DNA of 13,479 nt. It comes from Candidatus Pacearchaeota archaeon (GTDB taxonomy: Archaea > Nanobdellota > Nanobdellia > Pacearchaeales > GW2011-AR1). Position numbers and translations under genes: made by a program. Every line of letters begins with the position of its first letter. The first letter of the stretch is position 1. The DNA lies in NCBI GenBank assembly GCA_016234025.1, contig JACQLL010000003.1:1-13479 (forward strand), given 5' to 3'. Shown here piece after piece: positions 1-7,595 of the stretch. The notes beneath the pieces were generated by a model, which made no database searches, had not been told where the DNA came from, and worked only from the letters and a program-made list of their open reading frames with translations.

Positions 1-46
1 AAATCCTTAAAAAATTTATTAAAGGGAGAGAAATTTTTAGGGACGA

Positions 47-481
47 TTATTGAGGGACAGCTTCCGTTGCCTGCTTCGTCGACGCGCCGAGAGAAATCAG
101 TAAATTAAAAACATCTTTTTTATCCTTGTAATTTAAAACAATAATCTTACAATTCGCCTTTCTCGCAGAGGCAATGTTGCTCTTTATCCTCGATAATCTG
201 TTTGCTTTTTCCATTTTTTCAAGTTTTAGTATTTCACTTAAATCGACGCCAATCGCAATACCTCTCTTTGCCGCCGTCTTAGCCATAATATGATCAAGTC
301 CGGAATTTAATTGCTTTAGTTTATCATTCAGAGAATTATCTTCCGGAGAAAGCAGAACGTCGAACTTGCCATAATCAAGAATCTTTCTGTTGTAATTATA
401 GTCCTGTGCCTTGACAATAATCAGTCCTGTCTGATTTTTAATGAGTTTTTTTGTCTTCTCGAGGTTCTTTTCATTTATCAT
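47..481 (-). CDS. rnp3: RNase P protein component 3 (Rpp30 family), short form
   Basis: Protein subunit of archaeal RNase P, which removes the 5' leader of pre-tRNA; the family has a TIM-barrel-like fold and works with Pop5/Rnp2. Recognised from the order of family segments in the 144-aa product: GLIIVKAQDYNYNRKIL near residue 19, a DVLLSPE strand, LNSGLDHIMAKTAAKRGIA near 59-77, GVDLSEIL, an RIKSNIASARKAN helix and a C-terminal LISLGASTKQATEAV helix. Family members I know are usually above 200 aa, so this copy is short at both ends, although both stop and start look natural. A TATA element at 502-510 (-) lies about 25 nt before the ATG, implying a leaderless mRNA. It is divergent from the nucleotidyltransferase gene. 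The downstream partner lies outside the window. Confidence 0.85.
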   Translation of the reverse strand: MINEKNLEKTKKLIKNQTGLIIVKAQDYNYNRKILDYGKFDVLLSPEDNSLNDKLKQLNSGLDHIMAKTAAKRGIAIGVDLSEILKLEKMEKANRLSRIKSNIASARKANCKIIVLNYKDKKDVFNLLISLGASTKQATEAVPQ

Positions 482-501
482 TTAATTATATTGTAAATAG
501 G

Positions 502-510
502 ATAAATAAA
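502..510 (-). promoter_or_regulatory. TATA box of rnp3
   Basis: The minus strand reads TTTATTTAT, centred about 25 nt upstream of the rnp3 ATG at 481. This matches an archaeal leaderless promoter. Confidence 0.5.
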
Positions 511-530
511 AGTTTCTGAACATCGTCAGA

Positions 531-540
531 TTTAAAAATA
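531..540 (+). promoter_or_regulatory. TATA box of the nucleotidyltransferase gene
   Basis: TTTAAAAATA, centred near 535, predicts transcription starting around 560. That would give an approximately 11-nt leader carrying the ribosome-binding sequence GAGGTGG (562-568) just before the ATG at 571. This spacing decides the start codon in favour of 571 over an in-frame TTG at 550. Confidence 0.5.
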
Positions 541-570
541 ACACCTCCTTTGTTCTATGAAGAGGTGGAA

Positions 571-1419
571 ATGAAAGGACATTCTAAGAAAAGTAGTTCT
601 CACGTTAGCACGAAAAAATCAGTTGTGCCGAGGAAACTAAGAAATGAGAAAGATATTGCAATGGACTTTGCGGAGAAGGTTCAGGAAAAGTTCGACAGGA
701 TTGTGAAATCGTCTGTTTTGTTCGGCTCGCATGCGACGGGGAAAAACAGCGCAACGGCTGATTCTGATATTGACATTATATTGATTATAGATGACGCAGC
801 GATAGAATGGGACATGGAACTTGTGGCATGGTATAGGGAAGAACTTGGGAAGTTAATTGCAAGTCAGGAATACTCGAAGGAAATTCACATCAACACTGTG
901 CGATTAACGACGTGGTGGGAAGACCTTTTACACGGCGATCCTGTTGTAATAAATATTTTGAGATACGGAGAAGCGTTAATTGACTACGGTGGTTTCTTTA
1001 ATCCGTTAAAAGCACTTTTATTGAAAGGAAAAGTAAAGTCGACGCCGGAAGCTGTTTACGCCGCGTTGAGAAGAGCGCCGGGGCATATTGCGAGAAGCAA
1101 AATTTCAGAGATGAGTGCTATCGAAGGCGTTTACTGGGCAATGATTGACTCTGCGCAGGCTGCTTTAATGATGGCTGGAAAAATGCCTCCAAGCCCCGAG
1201 CATATTCCGGAAATGTTGAAAGAAACATTTGTCGACGCAGGAATGCTAAAAAGTTCTCAAGTTAAATCAATAAGAGAGATTTATGTCCTGCACAAGTCAA
1301 TATCGCACCGCCAAATCGGCGACATCAAAGGACAGGAAATTGATGAATGGCAGGACATTGCGGAAAAATTCCTAAGTGAAATGACGAGAATAATTGACAT
1401 TTTGATTGAGAGGAAATGA
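571..1419 (+). CDS. Pol-beta-like nucleotidyltransferase domain protein, possible C-terminal HEPN-like helical region
   Basis: 282 aa from ATG 571, chosen because GAGGTGG sits 2 nt upstream and a TATA box is correctly placed. A minimal nucleotidyltransferase domain is clear. The GSx10DxD signature is GS at residues 52-53 with Asp64 and Asp66, in an SSVLFGSHATG...DSDIDI context. A following strand EIHINTV could supply the third carboxylate. The C-terminal half (about 165-282) is helical and resembles HEPN-type helices, with a YWAMIDSAQAALMMAGK segment, but I do not see a clean RxxxxH ribonuclease motif. The first 20 residues are basic and Ser-rich. The substrate cannot be told from sequence. 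Family members include toxin-antitoxin NMP-transferases and housekeeping enzymes; being single, with no small partner gene next to it, it looks more like the latter. Confidence 0.8.
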   Translation: MKGHSKKSSSHVSTKKSVVPRKLRNEKDIAMDFAEKVQEKFDRIVKSSVLFGSHATGKNSATADSDIDIILIIDDAAIEWDMELVAWYREELGKLIASQEYSKEIHINTVRLTTWWEDLLHGDPVVINILRYGEALIDYGGFFNPLKALLLKGKVKSTPEAVYAALRRAPGHIARSKISEMSAIEGVYWAMIDSAQAALMMAGKMPPSPEHIPEMLKETFVDAGMLKSSQVKSIREIYVLHKSISHRQIGDIKGQEIDEWQDIAEKFLSEMTRIIDILIERK

Positions 1420-1447
1420 TAATTTGTTAAATCTTTATTTTCGATAA

Positions 1448-1456
1448 TTATAAAAA
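1448..1456 (+). promoter_or_regulatory. TATA box for the 1478 gene
   Basis: TTATAAAAA, centred 26 nt before the ATG at 1478 and with no ribosome-binding site after it. This indicates a leaderless transcript. Confidence 0.5.
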
Positions 1457-1477
1457 CTATTTTTCTTTAAATAAACA

Positions 1478-1945
1478 ATGGAGCTAAAAGAACTAAAGAA
1501 AGAGTACGAGGTATTAAAGAAGAAGCTTGATTTGCCGTCGTTTAAAGAGCTTAACGAGGACTTTGAAATAGACAAGATAAGCAAGGAAAGCGGAACTCTG
1601 ATAAGGGCGATAAGAAAAATTGTAATGGAAAAAATAGTGAATTCTCTGACATTTATAGAAATGCTACTTAACCCTATGAATGCGCCGAGAATGTATCATC
1701 CGTATATTCAGTCCATAACATCTGAAGATAAAGAAAGAATTGATAAGATATACTTGACACTCGCCGAGATAAGTATTGAGTCACTTAAATGCGAGATAGA
1801 ATACAAAGAAAAAAAAGAAGCGGATATAATAAAGAGTTCTTTCAAAATTTGGCAGACATTGAAACCGGATTTCTTGGCAATAATTTCTAAGATAAGAAGC
1901 CCTAATTCATCGTCTCAAAAGAAGGAAAGAAATTATTTTGGTTAG
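1478..1945 (+). CDS. Hypothetical helical protein
   Basis: 155 aa, not assignable to a function. It begins with a charged heptad-like coiled-coil helix (MELKELKKEYEVLKKKL), then a PSFKELNEDFEIDKI segment, and ends in more amphipathic helices and a Ser/Lys-rich tail finishing in YFG. No catalytic motif, signal peptide or membrane segment is visible. The overall look recalls conserved uncharacterised proteins of DPANN archaea; that is memory-based and unverified. The leaderless start is supported by a TATA box 26 nt upstream. Its TAG stop overlaps the TAA stop of convergent pheT by two bases, so the two genes share no separate terminator space. Confidence 0.7.
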   Translation: MELKELKKEYEVLKKKLDLPSFKELNEDFEIDKISKESGTLIRAIRKIVMEKIVNSLTFIEMLLNPMNAPRMYHPYIQSITSEDKERIDKIYLTLAEISIESLKCEIEYKEKKEADIIKSSFKIWQTLKPDFLAIISKIRSPNSSSQKKERNYFG

Positions 1946-3570
1946 TTTATGAAAATATCTGAATTCATCTCTAAAACAGCAACAGGCATTTTAATTCCTG
2001 CCGCTTTTAAAGTTCTTGGGTGAACTTCTCCGAAGTATCCAATTTTTTTGTCGCCTAAGAAAATAGCAGCAGTTCTTCCGTCGATTAAGCAAGAATTAAC
2101 ATCTTCTTTCAACTTGAATTCAATTTCGAAAGATGCAAACAAGTAATTAACAATTTGTTTTATTTCTGTAAAATTTCCCGGAGAAATAGCCGCTATTAAA
2201 TTATTGGTTTCTTTGATTCCTGTTTCGCTCTCACCGGAATTATCTCTGGAAAAAACGGTTCCGACTTCAAAGACTTTCTGGGGATAATCTTTGTCTTTAT
2301 TTTGAGAAAGGACATTTAAAACATTATTAATAAGATTTGTTCTCAAAAATCGATAATCTGTTCTTGAATCCTCGACTTCAATTTTTTCTCCCGCCTTTAC
2401 GATGTCAAAATCTTCCTTCCTGACCAGATGATATGTTTGTATTTCAAGCATTCCGAGACCGACAAACAACTCTGCTAATTTTCTCATTGTCTTGCTCTCC
2501 GTCGATTCCTCTCCGATGGTTGATACATTTGGAATTTCCGGAATTAGTTTGTCGTAGCCGTAAGCAATCGCAATATCTTCTATTATATCTACTTCATGCA
2601 AGACGTCAGTTCTCCACGGAGGAACATGAACAACTCCTTCTTTGTAATCGTAGCCCATTCTATGAAGCAAACCGCGCAGATTTTTCTCTTTTAATTTCAA
2701 TCCAAGAACCTTATTTGCGTTATCGACCGAAATTTTCATCTTGTCCGGAGTTAAGTCGGGCGTTGTTATTTTCTTCCCCATGTAGTCCAAATTAACCTGA
2801 TAAATCTGTCCTCCCATCTCTGCTAAAGTCGTAACGACAATATTTAGCGTCTTGCTCAAGGTGTTAAAATCGCTCCCCGAACATTCGACAAAAACATCTT
2901 TTGTTTTCTCGTCAATTTTTCCGGTTTCTTTGCTATTGATAATCGGAGGCATTGAAAGAATAGAAGAGCCTGCATCTGAAAAAATAGGATAACGCTCCTC
3001 GTCCTTGAGAAGGTGGGCGTAATCTTTTCCCTTCGGATGCTTTCTTAGAATTTCAGAGCCGCTCATTTCCTTTTCGGCGTCGAGGGGCACAAATTTTATT
3101 TTGTCTTTCGCCAGCGCACGATACTTTATAGGAAGTTTGATTTTGCCCAGGGGATAAATGCCGATAGCAACTTTCTTTCTGTTTCTGCCGATTGTAAAAT
3201 GAAGTTTCTCCTGCAGCTCGATGATCTCTTTTATCTTTTCGTCATCGAAGTTAAACCCCTTAACAATTGCGCAAACGGTAAACGGTCTTACTTTGTTCAC
3301 AGAAGGAAAGACCTTAACTGAAAAATCTTTCTCCGGATTTTTTATGTCATATTTTTTCAGTCCGCTTCCGTTTCCGAGAAATGTCTTAAAACCTCTCATA
3401 AAACCATGAAGAGAAATCAAGTCGGGTCTGTTCGGGAAGACCTCGATCTCTATTTCTTCGTTGTCGATTTTCTCCAACGGCGTTCCGAACAGAGAAATTT
3501 TTTCCTCTACTTCTTTTGTCAGTTTGATGTGTTTCTCAAATTCTTTTCTCGGGAATTTTACGTTTGTCAT
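1942..3570 (-). CDS. pheT: Phenylalanyl-tRNA synthetase beta subunit, archaeal type
   Basis: 542 aa, the normal size for archaeal/eukaryotic PheT, which lacks the long bacterial tRNA-binding N-terminus. With PheS it forms the alpha2-beta2 enzyme that charges tRNA-Phe; the B3/B4 domain edits Tyr-tRNA-Phe. Visible parts: the N-terminal PNRPDLISLHGFMRG signature (about 46-60), a B3/B4 region (about 90-255), a B5 domain (about 268-345) with the acidic DVLHEVDIIEDIA run, and a degenerate class II-like module at the C-terminus (about 355-542). It is translationally coupled to pheS: the ATG overlaps the pheS TGA (ATGA, 3567-3570). A strong Shine-Dalgarno sequence AGGAGG (3576-3581, minus strand) sits 5 nt upstream inside pheS. 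No disruption is seen. Confidence 0.97.
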   Translation of the reverse strand: MTNVKFPRKEFEKHIKLTKEVEEKISLFGTPLEKIDNEEIEIEVFPNRPDLISLHGFMRGFKTFLGNGSGLKKYDIKNPEKDFSVKVFPSVNKVRPFTVCAIVKGFNFDDEKIKEIIELQEKLHFTIGRNRKKVAIGIYPLGKIKLPIKYRALAKDKIKFVPLDAEKEMSGSEILRKHPKGKDYAHLLKDEERYPIFSDAGSSILSMPPIINSKETGKIDEKTKDVFVECSGSDFNTLSKTLNIVVTTLAEMGGQIYQVNLDYMGKKITTPDLTPDKMKISVDNANKVLGLKLKEKNLRGLLHRMGYDYKEGVVHVPPWRTDVLHEVDIIEDIAIAYGYDKLIPEIPNVSTIGEESTESKTMRKLAELFVGLGMLEIQTYHLVRKEDFDIVKAGEKIEVEDSRTDYRFLRTNLINNVLNVLSQNKDKDYPQKVFEVGTVFSRDNSGESETGIKETNNLIAAISPGNFTEIKQIVNYLFASFEIEFKLKEDVNSCLIDGRTAAIFLGDKKIGYFGEVHPRTLKAAGIKMPVAVLEMNSDIFIN

Positions 3571-5072
3571 CCAGCCCTCCTGTTCCTTAAATATTTCAAG
3601 TCGTTTTCGTAAATTTTTCTCATGTCGTTGATTTTATTTGCCATCATCATCAATCTGTCGAATCCAGGCCCCCATGCAAGAACAGGAATCGGTTCTCCAA
3701 GCAAAGGTGCAGTAACTTCCGGGCGGAAAATTCCCGCAGCCAATACCTCGACCCATTCTTTTTTCTCTTCGTTCCAGACCGCTCCCTCCAAACTCGGTTC
3801 GGTGTAAGGAAAGTAAGCTGGCTGTATTCTTATTTTCTTGAATCCAAGTTTCTCTGCGAAGTTCTTTAAGTATCCTATAAGGTTTCTTAAATTTGCATTT
3901 TCGTCGACGACAATTCCTTCTGTCTGATTAAATTCAAATCCATGAGACCAGTCAACAGTCTCATTCCTAAAATTCCTGCCGATAGCGAAAAACTTCGCAG
4001 GCAATTCCTCCTTCTTTAACTCAAAGAGTTTCTTCGCCGACAGACAAGTAGTGTGCGTTCTTAAAACGACTTTTTTCGCTTCTTCTTCTTTCCACTTATA
4101 GTTCCACCCTTTACTTCCCTCGACCCCTGATTCATGCGCCTGCTTAACCTTGCTTAGCAATTTCTTATCAGAGATTTTTCCTTTAAAATCTTTTATAAAA
4201 AAAGTATCGTGCAGCTCTCTAACCGGATGATCTTGAGCAGTAAACAGCACGTCAAAGTTCCAGAAAGACGTCTGAACTTTCTTCCCGCTCATTTCTTTAA
4301 AGCCAAGTTCAATCCATATTCTCTTTCCTTCTTCAACTGCTTCGCTGACAAAATGCTTTCTGCCTCCTGAAATCTTTGGGACATCTGAATAAATGTCATA
4401 TTTTCTAAAAACCTTTCCTTTCTTCCATTTTTTTATTATCTCTGGTGTAACCTCTTCGAGAAAGTCGTTTCTGAATTCTCTGCCTGCAACTTTCTTTCCA
4501 AGTTCTGTTAAAATAAAAGTGAAAATCTTCTTCTCTCTAACCTCGACTATGTCCTTCCTCTTCTTCAATTTTTCAAAAACAGATTTTTCCTCGTCGTTAA
4601 GTTCATCCTCTTTCAAAGGAAGTTTCTCCAAAAATTTTTCTTCAAACATTTGTTTCGTCAGCTCACTTCTTTCGGATTTCATTTCAATTCTCCCGTTCTT
4701 TATCTCAATCAAACCTCGGTTCTTTAAAATTCCAAGTGAAACTTTAAACTCGTTATCAGACAATTTTGAGGAACTTTTTGCCTCATCGAAACCGAGTGTT
4801 CTTTTCTCACCTAAAACGTCGAGCAACCTTCTTTCCGGAAGGCGGTTCTTTTTATAATAAGCTCCGTTAGAACCAAGTTCGACGAACCTATTTTTCTCAA
4901 CGACAATTTTCAAAGCTCCCTTGTTTTCCAAAAATTTTAAAGCCCTTAGAAGAGAAGTAGAATCAAGTTTTGTTTTTTCACGAATTTCCCGAGGCGATAA
5001 ATTCAGGAAGGGAATAATTTTCCTTTCAAGAGGAGACAATCCTTCAGCTAACTTTTCTGTTTCCTTTGGCAT
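3567..5072 (-). CDS. pheS: Phenylalanyl-tRNA synthetase alpha subunit, archaeal type
   Basis: 501 aa catalytic subunit of tRNA-Phe aminoacylation. The N-terminal third carries the winged-helix repeats typical of archaeal/eukaryotic PheS, starting with LSPLERKIIPFL. The class II catalytic core follows: HPVRELHDTFF near 282-292, HTTCL near 340, motif 2 around GRNFRNE (365-371) with FNQTEG (381-386), and motif 3 GPGFDRLMM near 468-476. First gene of a two-gene operon with pheT, with a 4-nt overlap. The promoter candidate is the TATA-like TTATAATC at 5108-5115 (-), which predicts a roughly 14-nt leader without a clear ribosome-binding site. Full length with intact motifs. Confidence 0.97.
   Translation of the reverse strand: MPKETEKLAEGLSPLERKIIPFLNLSPREIREKTKLDSTSLLRALKFLENKGALKIVVEKNRFVELGSNGAYYKKNRLPERRLLDVLGEKRTLGFDEAKSSSKLSDNEFKVSLGILKNRGLIEIKNGRIEMKSERSELTKQMFEEKFLEKLPLKEDELNDEEKSVFEKLKKRKDIVEVREKKIFTFILTELGKKVAGREFRNDFLEEVTPEIIKKWKKGKVFRKYDIYSDVPKISGGRKHFVSEAVEEGKRIWIELGFKEMSGKKVQTSFWNFDVLFTAQDHPVRELHDTFFIKDFKGKISDKKLLSKVKQAHESGVEGSKGWNYKWKEEEAKKVVLRTHTTCLSAKKLFELKKEELPAKFFAIGRNFRNETVDWSHGFEFNQTEGIVVDENANLRNLIGYLKNFAEKLGFKKIRIQPAYFPYTEPSLEGAVWNEEKKEWVEVLAAGIFRPEVTAPLLGEPIPVLAWGPGFDRLMMMANKINDMRKIYENDLKYLRNRRAG
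3576..3581 (-). promoter_or_regulatory. Shine-Dalgarno site of pheT
   Basis: AGGAGG on the minus strand, 5 nt before the pheT ATG and inside the last codons of pheS. The second gene of an operon uses a Shine-Dalgarno site here, while first genes in this window are mostly leaderless. Confidence 0.75.
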
Positions 5073-5107
5073 TGAATGACGAAGACTGGTAAAGTTAAAA
5101 ACGTTTT

Positions 5108-5115
5108 GATTATAA
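5108..5115 (-). promoter_or_regulatory. TATA box candidate of the pheS-pheT operon
   Basis: The minus strand reads TTATAATC, about 40 nt before the pheS ATG, so transcription would start about 14 nt before it. The rest of 5073-5237 shows no further gene I can support. Confidence 0.4.
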
Positions 5116-5237
5116 CGAGAGACCTAAATAATTCTCCGCGCGATTTAGTTCTCTCGAATGTATGGCAGACCAACAAAATCTTTCGGTTGCTTTGTTGCTC
5201 CGCTATAGATATGCAAGGTTGAGATGTATCGACAAAA

Positions 5238-5246
5238 TTTTTATAA
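5238..5246 (+). promoter_or_regulatory. TATA box for the 5268 gene
   Basis: TTTTTATAA, centred 26 nt before the ATG at 5268. This fixes 5268 as the likely start, because the upstream in-frame ATG at 5250 would lie before the predicted transcription start. Confidence 0.5.
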
Positions 5247-5267
5247 GCTATGAAACCATTTTTAATT

Positions 5268-5675
5268 ATGATAACATTCTTTTGTGGGCAGATAAAACTG
5301 AATTATCGAGGCGATTTATCGGCTTTTATAGAAAGTTATGGAGAGGATTACAAAGTGCGTGTGCATCCGACGTTTTCAGGAGAGTTCCTAAATCTAACAG
5401 GCCCCGGGGCGATTGTATCGGCGCCAAAAAGAGTTTACATCGGAATCTCTGATAAGGCAGGGTGTGAAATTGATGATATACTTAAAGAAGACAGGGAAAC
5501 AAGGGCAAAGAGAGAAAATCCTGAGAACAAAACAAAAAGAGGAGTTTTGGATGAGATCGACGATAAACTTGTTGTCCCATACTTTCTTTCAAATAACCAA
5601 AACAAACCTGAGAGAATAATTATTGAATCGACGGCAACAGGATATAAAATCGTTGAAGAACGGTGTAACCACTGA
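5268..5675 (+). CDS. Hypothetical protein
   Basis: 135 aa from ATG 5268; an alternative ATG at 5250 would add six residues but sits too close to the TATA box. I do not recognise the family. The N-terminus is beta-rich and mildly hydrophobic (MITFFCGQIKLNY), followed by GPGAIVSAPKRVYIGIS. A highly charged central stretch (about 70-100, EDRETRAKRENPENKTK) looks helical or disordered, and the end is a short beta segment. There are only scattered Cys residues and no metal-binding pattern. It is probably cytosolic. It stands alone between the pheS promoter and the next + strand gene, which has its own TATA box, so the two are likely separate transcripts. Confidence 0.6.
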   Translation: MITFFCGQIKLNYRGDLSAFIESYGEDYKVRVHPTFSGEFLNLTGPGAIVSAPKRVYIGISDKAGCEIDDILKEDRETRAKRENPENKTKRGVLDEIDDKLVVPYFLSNNQNKPERIIIESTATGYKIVEERCNH

Positions 5676-5696
5676 TAAGTTCTTACAACCGAAACA

Positions 5697-5710
5697 TTTA
5701 AATACTTTAA
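5697..5710 (+). promoter_or_regulatory. TATA box region for the 5732 gene
   Basis: TTTAAATACTTTAA contains two overlapping TATA-like hexamers, centred about 31 and 25 nt before the ATG at 5732. This is compatible with a leaderless mRNA. Confidence 0.45.
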
Positions 5711-5731
5711 GCAATTAAGAAAACAAAGAAA

Positions 5732-6562
5732 ATGGCACTTGAAGAATTTGTAAAAGGAATTGATGAAGCACAAAAAGTACAAAAGTTAGAGGGAACGCGG
5801 AAAGATTATAGAAGCGATAAAAAAGAAAAATCAGAGAAAGTTTATAAAGATGCGCAAGATGAATTACGACAATATGCTTATGAAGTCGCCACTTCCAGGT
5901 TTGAAGGCTATAAGAAAAAAGCCGAGGAAATGACTCCTGAAGAAGTTCAGAAATTCTATCAGTTAGGACAAGCTGAAGCGAGCGAAAAGGCTCAAATTTA
6001 TTTCTACGAGAACTTGGACGAGTTGCTCGACAAAGAGCTTCCTGAAAGCGCTCTTGAGATATTGGCAGGAGCAGAGGATGTTGTCAAATCTGCCGACGAT
6101 AAGGATAGGAAGATTCTTCAGAAGTATTTGGCATTAAAAGGAATTGAAGAGATGACAGAGAACTATGAAAAAACCGGAAAACCGCGAAATGAGGAAGAAG
6201 CAGAAGCGATACTTAAGGCAGGAATTAGAGGATATGCCGAAGCACAGAAAGAGAAACTGAAGAACATGGGCTATAACGAAGAGATTCAAGCCCTTGGACT
6301 ACAATTAGCAGCTCTCGCTATTCAGTCAGGCTCAATATCAGAAGACGTTGTTAAAAAATATGCTATTGCAGGATTAAAATCGCAAATTGGAGAGGTAAAG
6401 AAAGAAGAAGACGAGAAGGAAAATTACAAATTTGCAGTCAGAAACACAATCAAGAGAATGGCACGAAGCGACAAAAGAGAGGATTTTGCAAAGGCAATTA
6501 ATTTAGTTTATTCTGCCCACGATGCTTATAGAAAATCAGACGCTTACAAGAAAGCGGCTTAG
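5732..6562 (+). CDS. Hypothetical highly charged alpha-helical protein
   Basis: 276 aa and unrecognised. It is very rich in Glu, Lys and Ala, with almost continuous predicted helix. Segments such as AYEVATSRFEGYKKKAEEMTP, KAGIRGYAEAQKEKLKNMGY and ALGLQLAALAIQSGSISEDV resemble short helical-hairpin repeats, though no clean repeat period can be set by eye. There are no Cys pairs, transmembrane segments or signal peptide, so it is probably a soluble cytoplasmic scaffold-like protein. It has its own TATA box and is followed by 116 bp and then tRNA-Trp. Codon use looks like the chromosomal genes to its left, so I place it on the core side of the boundary. Confidence 0.7.
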   Translation: MALEEFVKGIDEAQKVQKLEGTRKDYRSDKKEKSEKVYKDAQDELRQYAYEVATSRFEGYKKKAEEMTPEEVQKFYQLGQAEASEKAQIYFYENLDELLDKELPESALEILAGAEDVVKSADDKDRKILQKYLALKGIEEMTENYEKTGKPRNEEEAEAILKAGIRGYAEAQKEKLKNMGYNEEIQALGLQLAALAIQSGSISEDVVKKYAIAGLKSQIGEVKKEEDEKENYKFAVRNTIKRMARSDKREDFAKAINLVYSAHDAYRKSDAYKKAA

Positions 6563-6637
6563 TTTTAGATAGATTTAGCATTCGGTGAAATCTCTTTTAA
6601 AGTTACAAAACAAAATGTTTTAAAGGAAGCAAGCGGA

Positions 6638-6644
6638 TTTATAC
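6638..6644 (+). promoter_or_regulatory. TATA box candidate of tRNA-Trp
   Basis: TTTATAC, centred about 38 nt before the mature tRNA 5' end, leaving room for a short 5' leader that RNase P would remove. Confidence 0.4.
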
Positions 6645-6678
6645 TGGTATGCGTTAATTGTCGCAGATAAATGCATCG

Positions 6679-6749
6679 GGGTGCGTCGTTCAATGGTAGG
6701 ATACTTGGCTCCAGCCCAAGAGACGGGGGTTCGATTCCCTCCGCGCCCA
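6679..6749 (+). tRNA. tRNA-Trp (anticodon CCA), intronless
   Basis: 71 nt folding as a full cloverleaf. The acceptor stem pairs GGGTGCG with CGCGCCC (one G-U), with discriminator A at 6749. The D arm is GTTC/GGAT with a GG in the loop. The anticodon stem is CTTGG/CCAAG around loop CTCCAGC, giving anticodon CCA for the UGG codon. The T arm is GGGGG/CCCTC with loop TTCGATT. The 3' CCA is not encoded. Archaeal tRNA-Trp genes often contain an intron (in some the box C/D-containing type); none is present here. It marks the edge between core chromosome and the accessory stretch to the right. Confidence 0.95.
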
Positions 6750-6814
6750 TTTCAGTGTTGCTGATAGTGGTTGCTTCCGTCAATAAAAATTATAATTCTC
6801 TCCTTATTTTCCTG

Positions 6815-6829
6815 CATAACACATTAAGA
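6815..6829 (+). repeat. Degenerate cassette-junction site A, possible left edge of the array
   Basis: CATAACA-CATTAAGA matches the 3' end of site B (CATAACA-GA-CATTAAAC), apart from a 2-nt shorter spacer and one changed base. It lies 66 bp downstream of tRNA-Trp and just before the first accessory gene, as expected for the outer boundary of a cassette. It is short and lacks the mini-hairpins, so it may be chance. Confidence 0.3.
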
Positions 6830-6861
6830 ATTAGAATGTTAATAAAACTTTAGATATGAAT

Positions 6862-6886
6862 CCCGGGCTTGCAGAGCAATCCCGGG
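6862..6886. repeat. GC-rich hairpin after tRNA-Trp
   Basis: CCCGGG (6862-6867) pairs with CCCGGG (6881-6886), and TTGC (6869-6872) with GCAA (6876-6879), leaving an AGA loop and one C-T mismatch. The 11-position stem has 10 pairs in an otherwise AT-rich spacer. It could be a terminator-like or processing structure for either flanking transcript, or a boundary element. Confidence 0.5.
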
Positions 6887-6918
6887 GGGTATATGATTAT
6901 TATAATTATATGAAGTTT

Positions 6919-7575
6919 TTAAGCGTTTTGGTTTTGACTAGATAAAATTTCTGTCTCGGTAGAGCCGAGAGGAACAATACCCCAAATATACTTTAAACCG
7001 AGCCCTCCAGCAGGCATAATTAGTTTCGCCTCAGGATCACCATCGCAATCTCCTTGACTTATTCTTAGTTCTAAACAATTTTCATTTAAACCAATTAAAC
7101 AGCCCTTTCTTTCTACACCTGTTTTAACTAATTGATGTAACCGTTCCTGAGAAATACCTTTGCTTTTTAAGTGTTCAGCAGCTTCTCTATACTCCACTTC
7201 TAAATCTTGCGGATTGGTGAAAGAACCATTCCATAAAATTCGCTCCCAATGTAAAGGAACGGCATCATTAGTTTGAATTGCCATATAATGTCTAAATGCA
7301 ATATCTTTAGCCCATCCGGATGTTGCCCTTATCATATAATCTGTGTCAGCAGCATCGTGATAAATACTCCGTTTCTCAAAATATTTCTTATAGTGTTCCA
7401 TATTAGCTACAAAATGAATAGAATCACTTTTACAGCAAGGGTCTGTTTTTCTACTGAACTCTTCAGGTTCAAATTTTCCTTTATTCAAAATGGCTACAGC
7501 TACCTCTACGCTCGTGCCATGGACACCTATAACCCTTGATGTTTTAAGTTCACTCGGTTTGCTCAATATTCTCAT
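6919..7575 (-). CDS. Possible ADP-ribosyltransferase-fold protein
   Basis: 218 aa. The N-terminus RVIGVHGTSVEVAVAILNKGKF (HGTS at residues 19-22) looks like the first strand of PARP/RNA 2'-phosphotransferase-type ADP-ribosyltransferase folds, where the HGT histidine binds NAD. SIHFVANMEHYKKYF (about 53-66) would be the second-strand Ser/Tyr region. Near the C-terminus, GLGLKYIWGIVPLGS resembles the last strands of such folds (KGIIPL-like). A catalytic Glu is not obvious, so activity and target are unknown. If real it would add ADP-ribose to a protein or nucleic acid, as in many toxins and defence effectors, but no immunity gene is adjacent. The start lies against junction site B, whose first box may serve as its TATA element. 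Assignment is motif-based and tentative. Confidence 0.55.
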   Translation of the reverse strand: MRILSKPSELKTSRVIGVHGTSVEVAVAILNKGKFEPEEFSRKTDPCCKSDSIHFVANMEHYKKYFEKRSIYHDAADTDYMIRATSGWAKDIAFRHYMAIQTNDAVPLHWERILWNGSFTNPQDLEVEYREAAEHLKSKGISQERLHQLVKTGVERKGCLIGLNENCLELRISQGDCDGDPEAKLIMPAGGLGLKYIWGIVPLGSTETEILSSQNQNA

Positions 7576-7595
7576 AGAGATGGACTGTTGAGCCG

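Noticed and set aside
5162..5452. Open frame on the + strand upstream of and overlapping the 5268 gene
   Set aside because: It has no suitable promoter or ribosome-binding site, shows no protein-like composition, and overlaps a better-supported gene in another frame.
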